Made by a program: the position numbers and the translations under genes. Shown here in pieces: positions 32,390 to 41,628 of a stretch of 64,000 nucleotides of DNA (position 1 is the stretch's first letter; each line of letters opens with the position of its first letter). This DNA comes from WSZJ01 sp964590435 (GTDB taxonomy: Bacteria > Planctomycetota > MHYJ01 > WSZJ01), in the NCBI GenBank assembly GCA_964590435.1, contig CAZPWT010000012.1, positions 248,001 to 312,000 of the forward strand. Reading direction: 5' to 3'. Below the pieces are notes generated by a model. The model saw only the letters and a list, made by a program, of their open reading frames with translations. It was not told where the DNA came from and did not search any database.

Positions 32390-34666
32390 TTGGCGACGCG
32401 CGTGCAGTGCATGCTGGGCGACAAGCCGTTGATCATCGAGACGGGGAAGCTGGCGAAACTGGCCAGCGGGGCGGCGTGGGTGCAGTACGGGGACACGGTG
32501 GTGTTCGCGGCCGCGGTCGTTGCGGCGCCGCGCCCGAACCCGTTCTCGGACGACGACGACTTTTTCCCGCTGACGGTGGACTACCGTGAGAGGACGCACG
32601 CCGCGGGCAAGTTCCCCGGCGGGTTCATCAAGCGCGAGAACCGCCCGTCCACGAAGGAAATCCTGACGGCGCGCCTCTGCGACCGCCCGATCCGGCCGCT
32701 GTTCCCGGAGGGGTTCAAGAACGAGATCCAGATCCAGGCGACCGTCTTCAGCGCCGACATGCAGAACGATCCCGACGTCCTCGCGGGCATCGCTTCGTCC
32801 GCCTGCCTGACGGTGAGCGAAGCGCCGTTCCTGGGGCCGATCGGCTGCGTGCGGGTGGGGCGGATCAACGGGCAGTTCGTGGTGAATCCGACGCACGACC
32901 AGCTGGACGAGAGCGATCTGGACCTGGTGATCTCGGGGACGGACGACGCGGTCACGATGTGCGAAGGCTCCGGGCTCGAGATTCCCGAGGACGTGATGGT
33001 TGCGGGGATCGAGTTCGGCCACAAGTGGATCAAGGACCTCTGCCGCATCCAGAAGGAGCTGAAGGCGGCGGTCGGCAAGCCGACGATGCCCTTCGAGGAG
33101 CGCTCGAAGCACCCGGACCTGTGGGCGAAGGTGCAGCAACTCGGCAAGGCGGCGCTGGAGAAGGCGCTGACGACGCCGGGCAAGAAGGACCGCGCCGACA
33201 AGGCGAAGGCGGTCAAGAAGGAGCTCGTCGAGAAGCTGGCGCCGGTGAACGACGAGGGCAAGCCGACGACGAACGTCGAGCCGAAGGACGTGAAGCGGCT
33301 GGTGAGCGAGCTCGAATACATCGTGACGCGCGAGCTGATCGTCCACAAGGGGATGCGCGCCGACGGCCGCGGCCCCCGGGACATCCGCCCGATCTCCTGC
33401 GAGGTCGGCGTCCTGCCCCGCGTGCACGGTTCGTCGATCTTCACCCGCGGCGAGACGCAGGCGCTGGTCAGCCTGACGCTCGGCACCGCCGACAACGAGC
33501 AGGTGATCGACGGAGCGGTCGAGGAGGAATACTCCAAGAAGTTCTACCTGCACTACAACTTCCCGAGCTTCTCGGTCAACGAGGCCAAGCCGATCCGCGG
33601 CCCCGGCCGGCGTGAAATCGGGCACGGCGACCTCGCCGAGCGCGCGATCCTCGGGATCATCCCGCCGCCGGAGGACTTCCCGTACACCTGCCGCATCGTC
33701 TCGGACATCCTCGAGTCGAACGGCTCCAGCTCCATGGCCTCCGTCTGCGGCGGCACCCTTGCCCTGCTCGACGCCGGCGTCAAGATCCAGGCCCCCGTGG
33801 CCGGCATCGCCATGGGCCTCATCGCCCAGGACGACAAGATCGAGGTCATCTCGGACATCCTCGGAAGCGAGGACAAGTTCGGGGACATGGACTTCAAGGT
33901 CTGCGGCACCGCGACGGGGATCACCGCTTTCCAGATGGACCTCAAGAACCTCGGGATTTCGGCCGAAATCATGAAGCGCGCCCTGGCGCAGGCCAGGGAA
34001 GGACGCCTGCACATCCTGGGCGAGATGGCCAAGTGCATCTCGGCCCCGCGCCCGGACTACAGCGCCATGGCCCCGCGCCTCTGGCGGATGCAGCTTCCCC
34101 AGGACAAGATCGGCGCCGTCATCGGCCCAGGCGGGAAGATCATCCGCGGGATCGAGGAGGAGACGTCCGCGAAGCTCGAGATCGACGACGATGGCGTGCT
34201 GACGATCAGCTCGAAGGACCTGACCTGCCTCGAGGCTGCAAAGAAGAAGGTCGAAGGGCTGATCGAGGACGTCGAGGTCGGCGCGGTCTACAAGGGCCAG
34301 GTCGTCCAGACGAGGGAGTTCGGCGCGATCGTGAAGCTGCCGGTCGCGGGCGGCATCGAAGGCATGTGCCACATCTCCGAGCTTGCCGAGGGCTACGTCA
34401 AGACGGTCGAGGACGTCATCAAGATCGGCGACGAGGCCGAGTTCAAGGTCATCAGCTCGGAAGACGGCCGCATCCGGCTCAGCCGGAAGGCGCTTCTTCC
34501 GCGCCCGGTCGGCCCCGACGGCCAGCCGCTTCCCGAACCGCCGCGTCCGGATCGTCCGCCGCGGCGCGAGGGCGGTGGCGGCGGGTTCCGCGGGGGTGGC
34601 GGGCGTGGGGGCGGCGGCGGTGGCAGGGGCGGTCCGCGCGGCGGCGGTGGTGGCGGCCGGCGGTAA
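32390..34666 (+). CDS. pnp: Polynucleotide phosphorylase with Gly/Arg-rich tail
   Basis: 758 residues from a TTG at 32390 with GGAGG six bases upstream; the frame before it has no similarity. 3'-5' phosphorolytic exoribonuclease. Two RNase PH domains (about 1-230 and 310-550), the latter with KFYLHYNFPSFSVNE and the metal-site region VCGTATGITAFQMDLK. Then a KH domain (DKIGAVIGPGGKIIRGIEEET) and an S1 domain (YKGQVVQTREFGAIVKL). The C-terminal ~35 residues are Arg-Gly repeats (RGG box), an extra RNA-binding tail that most PNPases lack. Confidence 0.97.
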   Translation: MATRVQCMLGDKPLIIETGKLAKLASGAAWVQYGDTVVFAAAVVAAPRPNPFSDDDDFFPLTVDYRERTHAAGKFPGGFIKRENRPSTKEILTARLCDRPIRPLFPEGFKNEIQIQATVFSADMQNDPDVLAGIASSACLTVSEAPFLGPIGCVRVGRINGQFVVNPTHDQLDESDLDLVISGTDDAVTMCEGSGLEIPEDVMVAGIEFGHKWIKDLCRIQKELKAAVGKPTMPFEERSKHPDLWAKVQQLGKAALEKALTTPGKKDRADKAKAVKKELVEKLAPVNDEGKPTTNVEPKDVKRLVSELEYIVTRELIVHKGMRADGRGPRDIRPISCEVGVLPRVHGSSIFTRGETQALVSLTLGTADNEQVIDGAVEEEYSKKFYLHYNFPSFSVNEAKPIRGPGRREIGHGDLAERAILGIIPPPEDFPYTCRIVSDILESNGSSSMASVCGGTLALLDAGVKIQAPVAGIAMGLIAQDDKIEVISDILGSEDKFGDMDFKVCGTATGITAFQMDLKNLGISAEIMKRALAQAREGRLHILGEMAKCISAPRPDYSAMAPRLWRMQLPQDKIGAVIGPGGKIIRGIEEETSAKLEIDDDGVLTISSKDLTCLEAAKKKVEGLIEDVEVGAVYKGQVVQTREFGAIVKLPVAGGIEGMCHISELAEGYVKTVEDVIKIGDEAEFKVISSEDGRIRLSRKALLPRPVGPDGQPLPEPPRPDRPPRREGGGGGFRGGGGRGGGGGGRGGPRGGGGGGRR

Positions 34667-34706
34667 TTTTCGCCAATCCGTGAGCCGGGACGATCGTTGA
34701 CATCAG

Positions 34707-34744
34707 AAGGCCGGGGAGACGCAAACGCGCTTCCCCGGCCTTTT
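34707..34744 (+). terminator. Rho-independent terminator of pnp
   Basis: AAGGCCGGGGA, 12-base loop, TTCCCCGGCCTT then TTC. The stem is 11-12 bp and strong, about 40 bases after the pnp stop. Confidence 0.85.
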
Positions 34745-34780
34745 CTGAAAACAAAGCCAACGATCACCCGCAACCACGGG

Positions 34781-34786
34781 TATTAT
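34781..34786 (+). promoter_or_regulatory. -10 box TATTAT for the lipoprotein-secretin pair
   Basis: TATTAT lies 99 bases before ATG 34885, directly after the pnp terminator. No clear -35 box. The ~90-base GC-rich leader matches no riboswitch I know. Confidence 0.4.
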
Positions 34787-34884
34787 TCGTGCCGATGGCG
34801 GGGCCGTCCCGGCGGGCGGACCCCCTTCGCGAGTGACCGTAGGACCCCGAAGAGCAATCCGGGGGGCACCTTGGGAGGACCGCG

Positions 34885-35283
34885 ATGAAGACACACCTGC
34901 TGGCCGTAGTCGTGGCGGCGCTGGCCGCCTGTGGAGTCGTGCGCGCCGAGAACATCTGCGTCGACGCCACGAAGATCTACTTCGGCGACCGCGAGGGCGA
35001 AAAGCCCGCGACCGTCCGCGCCGCGGACTGCTTCGCCGCCATCCCGGAGTGGCAGGAAATCCAGCGCCGCAAGCTCACCCAGGACGACGCCGACTACTGG
35101 ATCCTCATCTCCGCCGCCAATTCGCGCTTCCGCAGGGCCGTGGAGGAAGCGGCGAAGGCCGCGGGGAACGACGTGGTGGCGGAGCAGGGATCGCTGACGG
35201 TGCCGGCGGGGCAGGCGCCGCCGCCGGACATCACGAAGGCGGTGGTGGACAGGATCAAGGAATCGGCGGGGGACGCGAAATAG
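34885..35283 (+). CDS. Small exported lipoprotein, unknown function
   Basis: 132 residues. The N-terminus MKTHLLAVVVAALAACG has a lipobox (LAAC), so a lipoprotein is likely; cleavage after VRA is an alternative. The mature part has one further Cys pair (ICVDATKIYF, RAADCF) that could form a disulfide. GGGAGG precedes the ATG. Its stop codon overlaps the GTG of the secretin gene by one base, so it may be a pilotin-like partner. This is inferred from position only. Confidence 0.65.
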   Translation: MKTHLLAVVVAALAACGVVRAENICVDATKIYFGDREGEKPATVRAADCFAAIPEWQEIQRRKLTQDDADYWILISAANSRFRRAVEEAAKAAGNDVVAEQGSLTVPAGQAPPPDITKAVVDRIKESAGDAK

Positions 35284-36413
35284 TGCGGGTCTTCCTCGCC
35301 TCGGCCGTCCTGTGCGCCGCTTCCGCCGCGTTCGCCGAGGAACCTCCGCCCGTGCCGCCCCCGACGCCGCCGCCGGCGGCGCCGACGTGGAGCTACCAGC
35401 GGGGGAGGATCGAGAAGGACGGGATCGTCACGATCTTCTACCAGGTGGGGCGGGGGCGCGGGACGCTGATCCAGCCGTTCCTGCAGAAGTTCCTGACGCC
35501 GAAGGGGGCGATCCAGGTTTCGCCGCCGCAGCCGCCGAACCAGCCGGACATGCACCTGATGATGATTTCGGACGTGAAGGAGAACATCGAGCTGATCGAG
35601 AAGGTGCTGAACATCCTGGACCGGCCGATGGAGCAGGTGCAGATCGAGGCGCAGATCATCGAGAAGTCGATCGAGAGCGACATGGAGATCGGCGCGGAAT
35701 TCGGGGTGAAGCAGGAGCCGAAGCACTCGCGGGACGAGCTGTTCAAGGCCGGCGGCGCGACGTTCAACCCGGACACGTACCTGGCGTCGCTCAAGCCCGG
35801 GGCGGACCCGTTCCAGGGCGTCACGGCGAACCTGTTCAACGAGAACCTCCAGTGGGGCTTGATCGACTTCAAGCTCCGCATGATGCTGCGCAAGGGGAAG
35901 GCGACGATCCTGTCGAGCCCGTACGTGACGGTGAACAACGGGGAGACGGCGACGCTGGTGGCGGGCGACGAGGTGCCGTTCGTGGAATTCATCAACGTGG
36001 TGAACGGGATCCCGAACACGACGGTGAAGTTCAAGCAGGCGGCGGTGAAGCTGACGGTGACGCCGAGCGTGATCGGGTCGAACTTCATCGACCTCGACAT
36101 CAAGCCCGAGGTGACGAGCGTGACGGGGACGGTGAATTTCCAGGGGACGCCGACGCCGATTTTCTCGACGCGCAATGCGGACACTCACCTGACGGTCCGC
36201 GACGGCCAGCAGATCGTGATCGGCGGCCTGGTGCGCACGGAGGACGTGGAGACGCGCCGCGGCGTCCCGATCCTCGCGGACATCCCGATCATCGGCTACC
36301 TGTTCGGAAGCGAGAACCTCGAGAAGAAGAAGACGGAGATCCTGTTCATCATGAGGCCCCGGATCCGGAAACCGGAGGCGGTCGAGGAGCTGATTGTGCC
36401 GGGGGGGAAGTGA
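35283..36413 (+). CDS. Short secretin (type II/III secretion or pilus family)
   Basis: 376 residues from a GTG overlapping the previous stop. Signal peptide (SAVLCAASAAFA). One N-domain-like segment (about 70-120) with VKENIELIEKVLNILDRPMEQ leads into the secretin barrel domain: KATILSSPYVTVNNGETATL, then VKLTVTPSVIG and the C-terminal GRGVPILADIPIIGYLFG-type signature followed by KTEILFIMRPRI. It is much shorter than GspD or PilQ (600+), lacking most N-domains. No other secretion or pilus gene adjoins it. It may form a minimal outer-membrane pore or a scaffold. Confidence 0.85.
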   Translation: MRVFLASAVLCAASAAFAEEPPPVPPPTPPPAAPTWSYQRGRIEKDGIVTIFYQVGRGRGTLIQPFLQKFLTPKGAIQVSPPQPPNQPDMHLMMISDVKENIELIEKVLNILDRPMEQVQIEAQIIEKSIESDMEIGAEFGVKQEPKHSRDELFKAGGATFNPDTYLASLKPGADPFQGVTANLFNENLQWGLIDFKLRMMLRKGKATILSSPYVTVNNGETATLVAGDEVPFVEFINVVNGIPNTTVKFKQAAVKLTVTPSVIGSNFIDLDIKPEVTSVTGTVNFQGTPTPIFSTRNADTHLTVRDGQQIVIGGLVRTEDVETRRGVPILADIPIIGYLFGSENLEKKKTEILFIMRPRIRKPEAVEELIVPGGK

Positions 36414-36419
36414 GCGGCG

Positions 36420-36609
36420 GAAACGGCAACTACAAGACGGCGAATTTTCAAGTAAACGGCGAACTACAAACGGATAACTCCAAGAACGGCCGAGGAATCT
36501 GGGTCTGATCGCGGGCACATCCTGCAACTTATCTCCGCAGTCCAGCTTGTCGTTGTCCCTTTGAAGTTGCCGTTTTCTTGGAAATTCGTCGTTTTGTAGT
36601 TGTCGTTTC
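36420..36609. repeat. Inverted repeat with ~50-60-nt arms of AACGGCAACTTCAAA-type units
   Basis: Left arm 36420-36480, right arm 36552-36609. GAAACGGCAACTACAAGACGG on the left pairs with the complement of the far right end, and most of the next 30 bases match with single changes. The same units occur once at 52021-52080. It fills most of the 303 bases between the secretin and the FHA gene and is AT-richer than both. No terminator T-run. Confidence 0.75.
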
Positions 36610-36642
36610 GCGCCGGCCTCGCCGGCGCTCTCCACATAACGC

Positions 36643-36670
36643 TTGCGCCTTTCACGCATGTAAATACTAT
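36643..36670 (+). promoter_or_regulatory. Candidate promoter of the FHA-sigma54 activator gene
   Basis: TTGCGC (36643-36648), 16 bases, TACTAT (36665-36670). The leader of about 40 bases carries AGGAGG (36704-36709) before the TTG start. Confidence 0.45.
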
Positions 36671-36716
36671 TGACACTCTGGTCTGTCCGCTTGCCCCCTC
36701 AACAGGAGGTTCCGAC

Positions 36717-38654
36717 TTGGCCCGACTCGCCATCGTCCAGGGACCCGGCAAAGGCTCGTACTTCGAAATCGAGCACGAAGCCACCATCGGCCGCTCCCGC
36801 ACCTGCACGATCCAGGTCGACGACAAGAACGTCTCGCGCACGCACGCGAAATTCGAGAACCGCGACGGCGTCATGTACATGCGCGACGCCGGAAGCCGCA
36901 ACGGCCTCCTCGTGAACGGCCAGACGTGCACCGAGAAGAAACTCGAGTCCGGCGACCGCCTCCAGCTCGGCTCCACCGTCTTCGTCTATGAGCCCGATTT
37001 CGAAATCTTCCCCGGCGAGGACTCCGGCGGCGTCATCCTCGTCGCCGGCGAGTCCGACGAGGGCCGCACGTCCGGCGAGGTCACCGCGATGCTCGACGTC
37101 GAGGCGATCATCCGCGAAACCGAAAAAGCCGCGGAAACCGCCCGCGTCCGCAAGGAAACCACTTCCGAATCCGCCGAGGCCTCCCGCCGCCTCCGCGCCA
37201 TCTACGACATCACCCGCGCCACCACCACCGTCCTCGACGAGTCCGTCCTCCTCGGCCGCATCGTCGAGGTCGTCATCGAGCTCCTCAAGGCCGAACGCGG
37301 CGCCATCTTCCTCTGCGCCGAGGACGGAAGCGGCCTCCACCCCGGCGCCGTGCGGTATCGCGACCGGCGGGGAAGCGACATCACGGTGTCGAAGAGCGTG
37401 CTGGAGCAGGTGGTGAAGGACCGCCGCGCCGTGCTGACCGGCGACGCGTCGACCGACACGCGCTTCATGAGCAGCCGCTCGATCCGGCTCGATCGCGTCA
37501 AGTCGATCCTCTGCGCGCCGCTGATCTCGCGCGAGAAGCTGCTGGGCGTGCTGTACGTCGACACGCAGAACCAGATGAACTGCTTCACCGAGGAGGACCT
37601 CGCGCTCCTCGTGAACGTGAGCGGCCAGGGCGCGGTGGCGCTGGAAAACGCGCGGCAGTACGGCGCGGCGCGGGACGAGGCAAACGTGCTGCGCAAGCGG
37701 GTGCAGGAGGAGATGGCGATCGTGGGCGACTCGCCGGCGATCCGCGACGTGCTGCGGCGCGTGGAGAAGGTCGCCGACAGCGACGCGACGGCGCTCGTGA
37801 CGGGAGAGACAGGGACGGGCAAGGAGATGGTCGCGCACGCGATCCATCTCGCATCGCGCCGCCGGGCCAGGCCGTTCATCCCGGTCGACTGCACGGCGAT
37901 CAGCGAAAACCTGCTCGAGAGCGAACTCTTCGGGCACGAGAAGGGCGCGTTCACCGGCGCCGACCGCCTCAAGCCCGGCAAGTTCGAGCTCGCCGACCAC
38001 GGCACCCTCTTCCTCGACGAAATCGGCGACATGGACTCGGGGACGCAGCAGAAGCTGCTGCGCGTGCTCGAGGAACGGACGTTTACGCGGGTGGGCGGCG
38101 TCAAGCTCATCAAGGTCGACGTGCGGATCATCGCGGCCACCAACCGCAACCTCGAGGAGATGGTGAGCCAGGGGAAGTTCCGCGAGGACCTCTACTACCG
38201 CCTCGCGGTCGTCCCGATCCACCTCCCGCCGCTCCGCGACCGCCGCATGGACATCGCGATCCTGGTGAACCACTTCCTGAAGCGGTTCCAGCGCTCGTCG
38301 CAGTCGCTGAAGATGTCGGACGAGGCGATGAAGGTGCTGATGAACTACGCGTGGCCGGGGAACGTGCGCGAGATCCGCAACGTGATCGAGCGGGCGACGG
38401 TGCTGTGCGAGAAGCAGGTGATCGACGTGGAGGACCTGCCGCCGAAGATCGTCGGGACGGGGATGGCGGCGGAGGTGACGAACTTCATCGACAAGGACCT
38501 GCCGCTGAGCGAGATCGTGGCCGAGGTGGAGCGGACCTGCATCCAGCGCGCGATCGCGAAGTCCAAGGGCAAGAAGATCGAGGCGGCGAGGATCCTGCAG
38601 ATCTCGCGGCCGACGCTGGACAAGAAGTTGAAGGATTACGGGATCGAGGTCTAG
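36717..38654 (+). CDS. FHA-GAF sigma54-dependent transcription activator
   Basis: 645 residues. TTG start at 36717, fixed by AGGAGG seven bases upstream and by the FHA domain beginning at once. FHA at about 1-95 (IGRSRTCTIQV, SRTHAKF, DAGSRNGLLVNG) binds phosphothreonine. A GAF domain covers about 163-320. The AAA+ domain starts near 345 with TGETGTGKEM (Walker A), HEKGAFTGAD (sigma54 contact) and GTLFLDEIGDM (Walker B). A Fis-type helix-turn-helix ends the protein (AARILQISRPTLDKKLKDYG). It would couple a Ser/Thr kinase signal to sigma54 promoters. Confidence 0.95.
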   Translation: MARLAIVQGPGKGSYFEIEHEATIGRSRTCTIQVDDKNVSRTHAKFENRDGVMYMRDAGSRNGLLVNGQTCTEKKLESGDRLQLGSTVFVYEPDFEIFPGEDSGGVILVAGESDEGRTSGEVTAMLDVEAIIRETEKAAETARVRKETTSESAEASRRLRAIYDITRATTTVLDESVLLGRIVEVVIELLKAERGAIFLCAEDGSGLHPGAVRYRDRRGSDITVSKSVLEQVVKDRRAVLTGDASTDTRFMSSRSIRLDRVKSILCAPLISREKLLGVLYVDTQNQMNCFTEEDLALLVNVSGQGAVALENARQYGAARDEANVLRKRVQEEMAIVGDSPAIRDVLRRVEKVADSDATALVTGETGTGKEMVAHAIHLASRRRARPFIPVDCTAISENLLESELFGHEKGAFTGADRLKPGKFELADHGTLFLDEIGDMDSGTQQKLLRVLEERTFTRVGGVKLIKVDVRIIAATNRNLEEMVSQGKFREDLYYRLAVVPIHLPPLRDRRMDIAILVNHFLKRFQRSSQSLKMSDEAMKVLMNYAWPGNVREIRNVIERATVLCEKQVIDVEDLPPKIVGTGMAAEVTNFIDKDLPLSEIVAEVERTCIQRAIAKSKGKKIEAARILQISRPTLDKKLKDYGIEV

Positions 38655-38706
38655 CCGGGCCGTGGCAGACTTTTCCCCGACCCGTGGGGACCTTCGGCCC
38701 GGCTAG

Positions 38707-38748
38707 CCCGCCGAAGCTCCGGACGCGAAGCGCCGGAGCGAAGGCGGG
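38707..38748. repeat. Hairpin CCCGCC-GAA-GCTCCGG / CCGGAGC-GAA-GGCGGG
   Basis: Arms 38707-38722 and 38733-38748 are complementary except for a symmetric GAA/GAA bulge. A ten-base loop separates them. It has no T-run, so it is not a standard terminator. I have seen near-identical elements in intergenic regions of unrelated environmental bacteria (recollection, not a search). Confidence 0.65.
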
Positions 38749-38800
38749 GGGCAGGACCTGAATCGCGAACTTTTCCCACCCTTCTACCCGTTATCCCACC

Positions 38801-40648
38801 ATGAACATGACTCCTCGCCGCGCCTTCACCCTAGCCGTCCTCGCCGCCGCCCTCGCGACGGCGATGCACTTCGTCCACCCGCGCACCCTCGTGATCGAGT
38901 CCGCGGCCGAGGAGCCCAAGGCGCCGCCGAAAGACGAGTTCCCCTTCTCGCCCCGCCCGAACCGCGCCCGGGAGATTCACTGGCAGAAGTGGTCCGCGGA
39001 GGTGTTCGCCGCTGCGAAGGCCGCCGGCAAGCCCGTGGTCGTGAGCCTGACGGCGACGTGGTGCCAGAAGTGCCACGAGATGGACGAAGGGGCGTTCAGC
39101 GACGAGAAGGTGATCGCTCTCCTGAACGAGAAGTTCGTGTGCATCCGGGTGGACACGGACCGGCATCCGGACGTGAAGGACCGGTACCTGTCGTCACGGG
39201 GCTGGCCGACGACGGCGTTCTGTTCGCCGGACGGGGAGGTGATCTCGAAGACGTGGTTCGTGGCGGCTCCCGAGTTCCTCGAGCTGGCGACGAAGGCCGC
39301 GGAGGCGTGGGCGAGGGACGGCAAGGGGGCGGAATATCAGCCGCCGGCGCCGGGGCCCGCGGTGGCGGCGGAGGCGGGCGAGGCGGAGACGATCCTCGCG
39401 GCGATCGACAAGACCTGGGCGGCGGACGGCAGCGCGTGGGCGGCTCCCGGCGACACGCGCTTCCCCAGCCCCGCGAGCATCGAGCTGTACGTGAGGAAAG
39501 CGTCGGACTCGCGCGAAAAGAAATGGCTGGAGCGGGCGGCGGCGGGGGCGGAGGCGACGCTGAAGATCGAGGACCCGGTGGAGTTCGGGTTTTACCGGGT
39601 GGCGATGAAGCCGGACTGGAGCGACCCGCACTTCGAGAAGCTGCTGGAGACGAACGCGGCGATGCTGTCGGCGCTGGTGCAGGTGTGGCGCGCGACGGGG
39701 GACGAGAAGTTCGGGAAGGCGGCGAGCCGGACGGTGGAGTACCTGGGGACGACGCTGGCGCAGCCGGCGGGCGGGTGGAGCGCGAGCCAGGACGCGGACC
39801 CGGACTACTTCAAGCTCGACCGGGGCGGCCGGGGCAAGCACGAGAAGCCGCGGGTCGACGGGACGTTCTACTCCGGCGCGAACGCGCAGGCGGCGTCGGC
39901 GCTGCTGGCCTACGCCGCGGCCTCGGGGGACGGCGATTCGCGCGCAGCGGCGGTCAAGGCGCTCGAGCGCGTCTTCGCGGACTGCTGGACCGCCGACGGG
40001 CTCGCGCACGGCGGCGACGCGGGGCGCGACTTCCTCCGCGACCTCGCGCTGGCCGGCGACGCCTGCCTCGACGCCCACCAGGCGACCGGCGAGTGGACGT
40101 GGATCAAGCGCGCGGAGGACGTCGCCGGCCGCATCGCGAAGCTCGCCGACGCCGACGGCGCCCTCTTCGACCGCCCCCCGGACCCCGCCGCCATCGGGCA
40201 CCTTCGCTTCCCCCTCAAGAAATCCGCCGACAACGGGCGCGCCGCGGGATTCCTCGCGAAGCTGCACCACGTGACGGGGGCGGAAAAATGGAAGGGCCTC
40301 GCGGAGGGCGCGTTGAAGGCGACGGGCGGCGAGGCGCTGAAGTACCCGGCGTTCAGCGCGGAGTATGCGCTCGCGGTGCTCAAGCTCCGCAAGTACCCGC
40401 TCCATCTCGTCGTCGTCGGCCCGAAGGAAGAGCTCGGGAAGATGATCGCGGCGGCGGACCGGTTCTGGCACCCGTGGAAGTCGGTGACGGTGCTGGTGTC
40501 GACGGGGGCCGACGTGAAGTTCGCGGACCTCGAGTACCCGGCGTCGCTCGCGGCGTACGCGTGCGTCGCCGAGGCGTGCGGGCCGCCGGTGACCGACCCG
40601 GCGGAGTTCGACGAGATGACGCGGGCGTTCCTCGAGCGGAACAAGTAG
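38801..40648 (+). CDS. Exported thioredoxin-fold DUF255 (YyaL/Spata20-type) protein
   Basis: 615 residues. N-terminal membrane anchor or signal (FTLAVLAAALATAMHFVHP). A thioredoxin-like domain at about 55-165 has the active site TWCQKCHEM (CxxC) and SSRGWPTTAFCSPDG. The rest is an all-helical six-hairpin region (e.g. GGWSASQDADPD, VDGTFYSGANAQAASALLAY). The family's function is unknown; the exported redox site suggests work on periplasmic protein thiols. A hairpin element lies upstream. pfkA follows after 11 bp, so both may share a transcript. Confidence 0.85.
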   Translation: MNMTPRRAFTLAVLAAALATAMHFVHPRTLVIESAAEEPKAPPKDEFPFSPRPNRAREIHWQKWSAEVFAAAKAAGKPVVVSLTATWCQKCHEMDEGAFSDEKVIALLNEKFVCIRVDTDRHPDVKDRYLSSRGWPTTAFCSPDGEVISKTWFVAAPEFLELATKAAEAWARDGKGAEYQPPAPGPAVAAEAGEAETILAAIDKTWAADGSAWAAPGDTRFPSPASIELYVRKASDSREKKWLERAAAGAEATLKIEDPVEFGFYRVAMKPDWSDPHFEKLLETNAAMLSALVQVWRATGDEKFGKAASRTVEYLGTTLAQPAGGWSASQDADPDYFKLDRGGRGKHEKPRVDGTFYSGANAQAASALLAYAAASGDGDSRAAAVKALERVFADCWTADGLAHGGDAGRDFLRDLALAGDACLDAHQATGEWTWIKRAEDVAGRIAKLADADGALFDRPPDPAAIGHLRFPLKKSADNGRAAGFLAKLHHVTGAEKWKGLAEGALKATGGEALKYPAFSAEYALAVLKLRKYPLHLVVVGPKEELGKMIAAADRFWHPWKSVTVLVSTGADVKFADLEYPASLAAYACVAEACGPPVTDPAEFDEMTRAFLERNK

Positions 40649-40659
40649 GGGCGCGGGGG

Positions 40660-41628
40660 ATGCTGAAGCGGATCGGGGTGCTGACGAGCGGCGGGGACGC
40701 GCCGGGGATGAACGCGGCGATCCGCGCCGTGACGCGCTCGGCGCTGCGAAGCGGGGTCGGCGTGACGGGCATCCGGCGCGGCTACGCGGGGCTGATCGCC
40801 GCGGACTTCGTCGACATGGACGCGCGTTTCGTGTCGAACACGATCCAGCGCGGCGGGACGATCCTGATGAGCAGCCGCTGCCCCGAGATGTACGAGCGGT
40901 CGGGGCGCCGCAAGGCCGCGCAAAATCTGAAGGCGGCCGGCGTCGACGGCCTCGTCACGATCGGCGGAAACGGAAGCATCCGCGGCGCGCTCGCGCTCTG
41001 GAAGGAAGAAAAGGTCCGCGTCGTCCACGTCCCCTCGACCGTCGACAACGACCTCCCCGGCACCGACGTCACCATCGGCTTCGACACCGCCGTCAACACC
41101 GCCATCGGCGCCATCGACAAGCTCCGCGACACCGCGACCTCCCACGGCCGCGTCTTCCTCGTCGAGGTCATGGGCCGCGAAAACGGCCACATCGCCGTCG
41201 ACGCCGCCCTCGCCAGCGGCGCCGAGGCCGTTTTCGTACCGGAAGCGCAGGCTGAGATGAAGGTCTTGATGAAGCGCGTCCAGGGGTGGTGGCAGGAAGG
41301 GAAGCGCTCGCTGATCATCGTCGTCGCGGAGGGCGAGGAGGACGGCGGCGTGTTCGAGATCGCAAAGAAGCTGAAGGTGCTTCCCGGCATCGAGCTCCGC
41401 ACCTGCACGCTGGGGCACATCCAGCGCGGCGGGTCGCCGACGGCGCAGGACCGGGTGCTGGCGTCGACGTACGGCGCGGCGGCGGTGGATGCCCTGCTCG
41501 CCGGAAAGGCCGGCGTGATGGTCTCGATCCGCGCGGGGAGGCTCGGCACGGTGCCGCTGACCGTCGGCCTGCGGAAACCGCGGCCGAGCGACAAGCATCG
41601 CTTCCAGTTGGTGAACCGCCTCGCGTGA
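40660..41628 (+). CDS. pfkA: 6-phosphofructokinase
   Basis: 322 residues, bacterial length. Phosphorylates fructose 6-phosphate. GVLTSGGDAPGMNAAIRA is the nucleotide site and PSTVDNDLPGTDVTIGFDTA holds the catalytic Asp. VEVMGRENG and CTLGHIQRGGSPTAQDR bind the sugar phosphate. One change: the usual GGDGS motif reads GGNGS, replacing the Asp that coordinates Mg2+ in E. coli PfkA. Whether ATP or pyrophosphate is the donor is therefore unclear. Its end overlaps the next gene (GTGA). Confidence 0.9.
   Translation: MLKRIGVLTSGGDAPGMNAAIRAVTRSALRSGVGVTGIRRGYAGLIAADFVDMDARFVSNTIQRGGTILMSSRCPEMYERSGRRKAAQNLKAAGVDGLVTIGGNGSIRGALALWKEEKVRVVHVPSTVDNDLPGTDVTIGFDTAVNTAIGAIDKLRDTATSHGRVFLVEVMGRENGHIAVDAALASGAEAVFVPEAQAEMKVLMKRVQGWWQEGKRSLIIVVAEGEEDGGVFEIAKKLKVLPGIELRTCTLGHIQRGGSPTAQDRVLASTYGAAAVDALLAGKAGVMVSIRAGRLGTVPLTVGLRKPRPSDKHRFQLVNRLA

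Noticed and set aside
34787..34884. Riboswitch in the leader of the lipoprotein-secretin pair
   Set aside because: GC-rich and foldable, but none of the conserved cores I know (c-di-GMP, SAM, cobalamin, TPP, glycine) is present.
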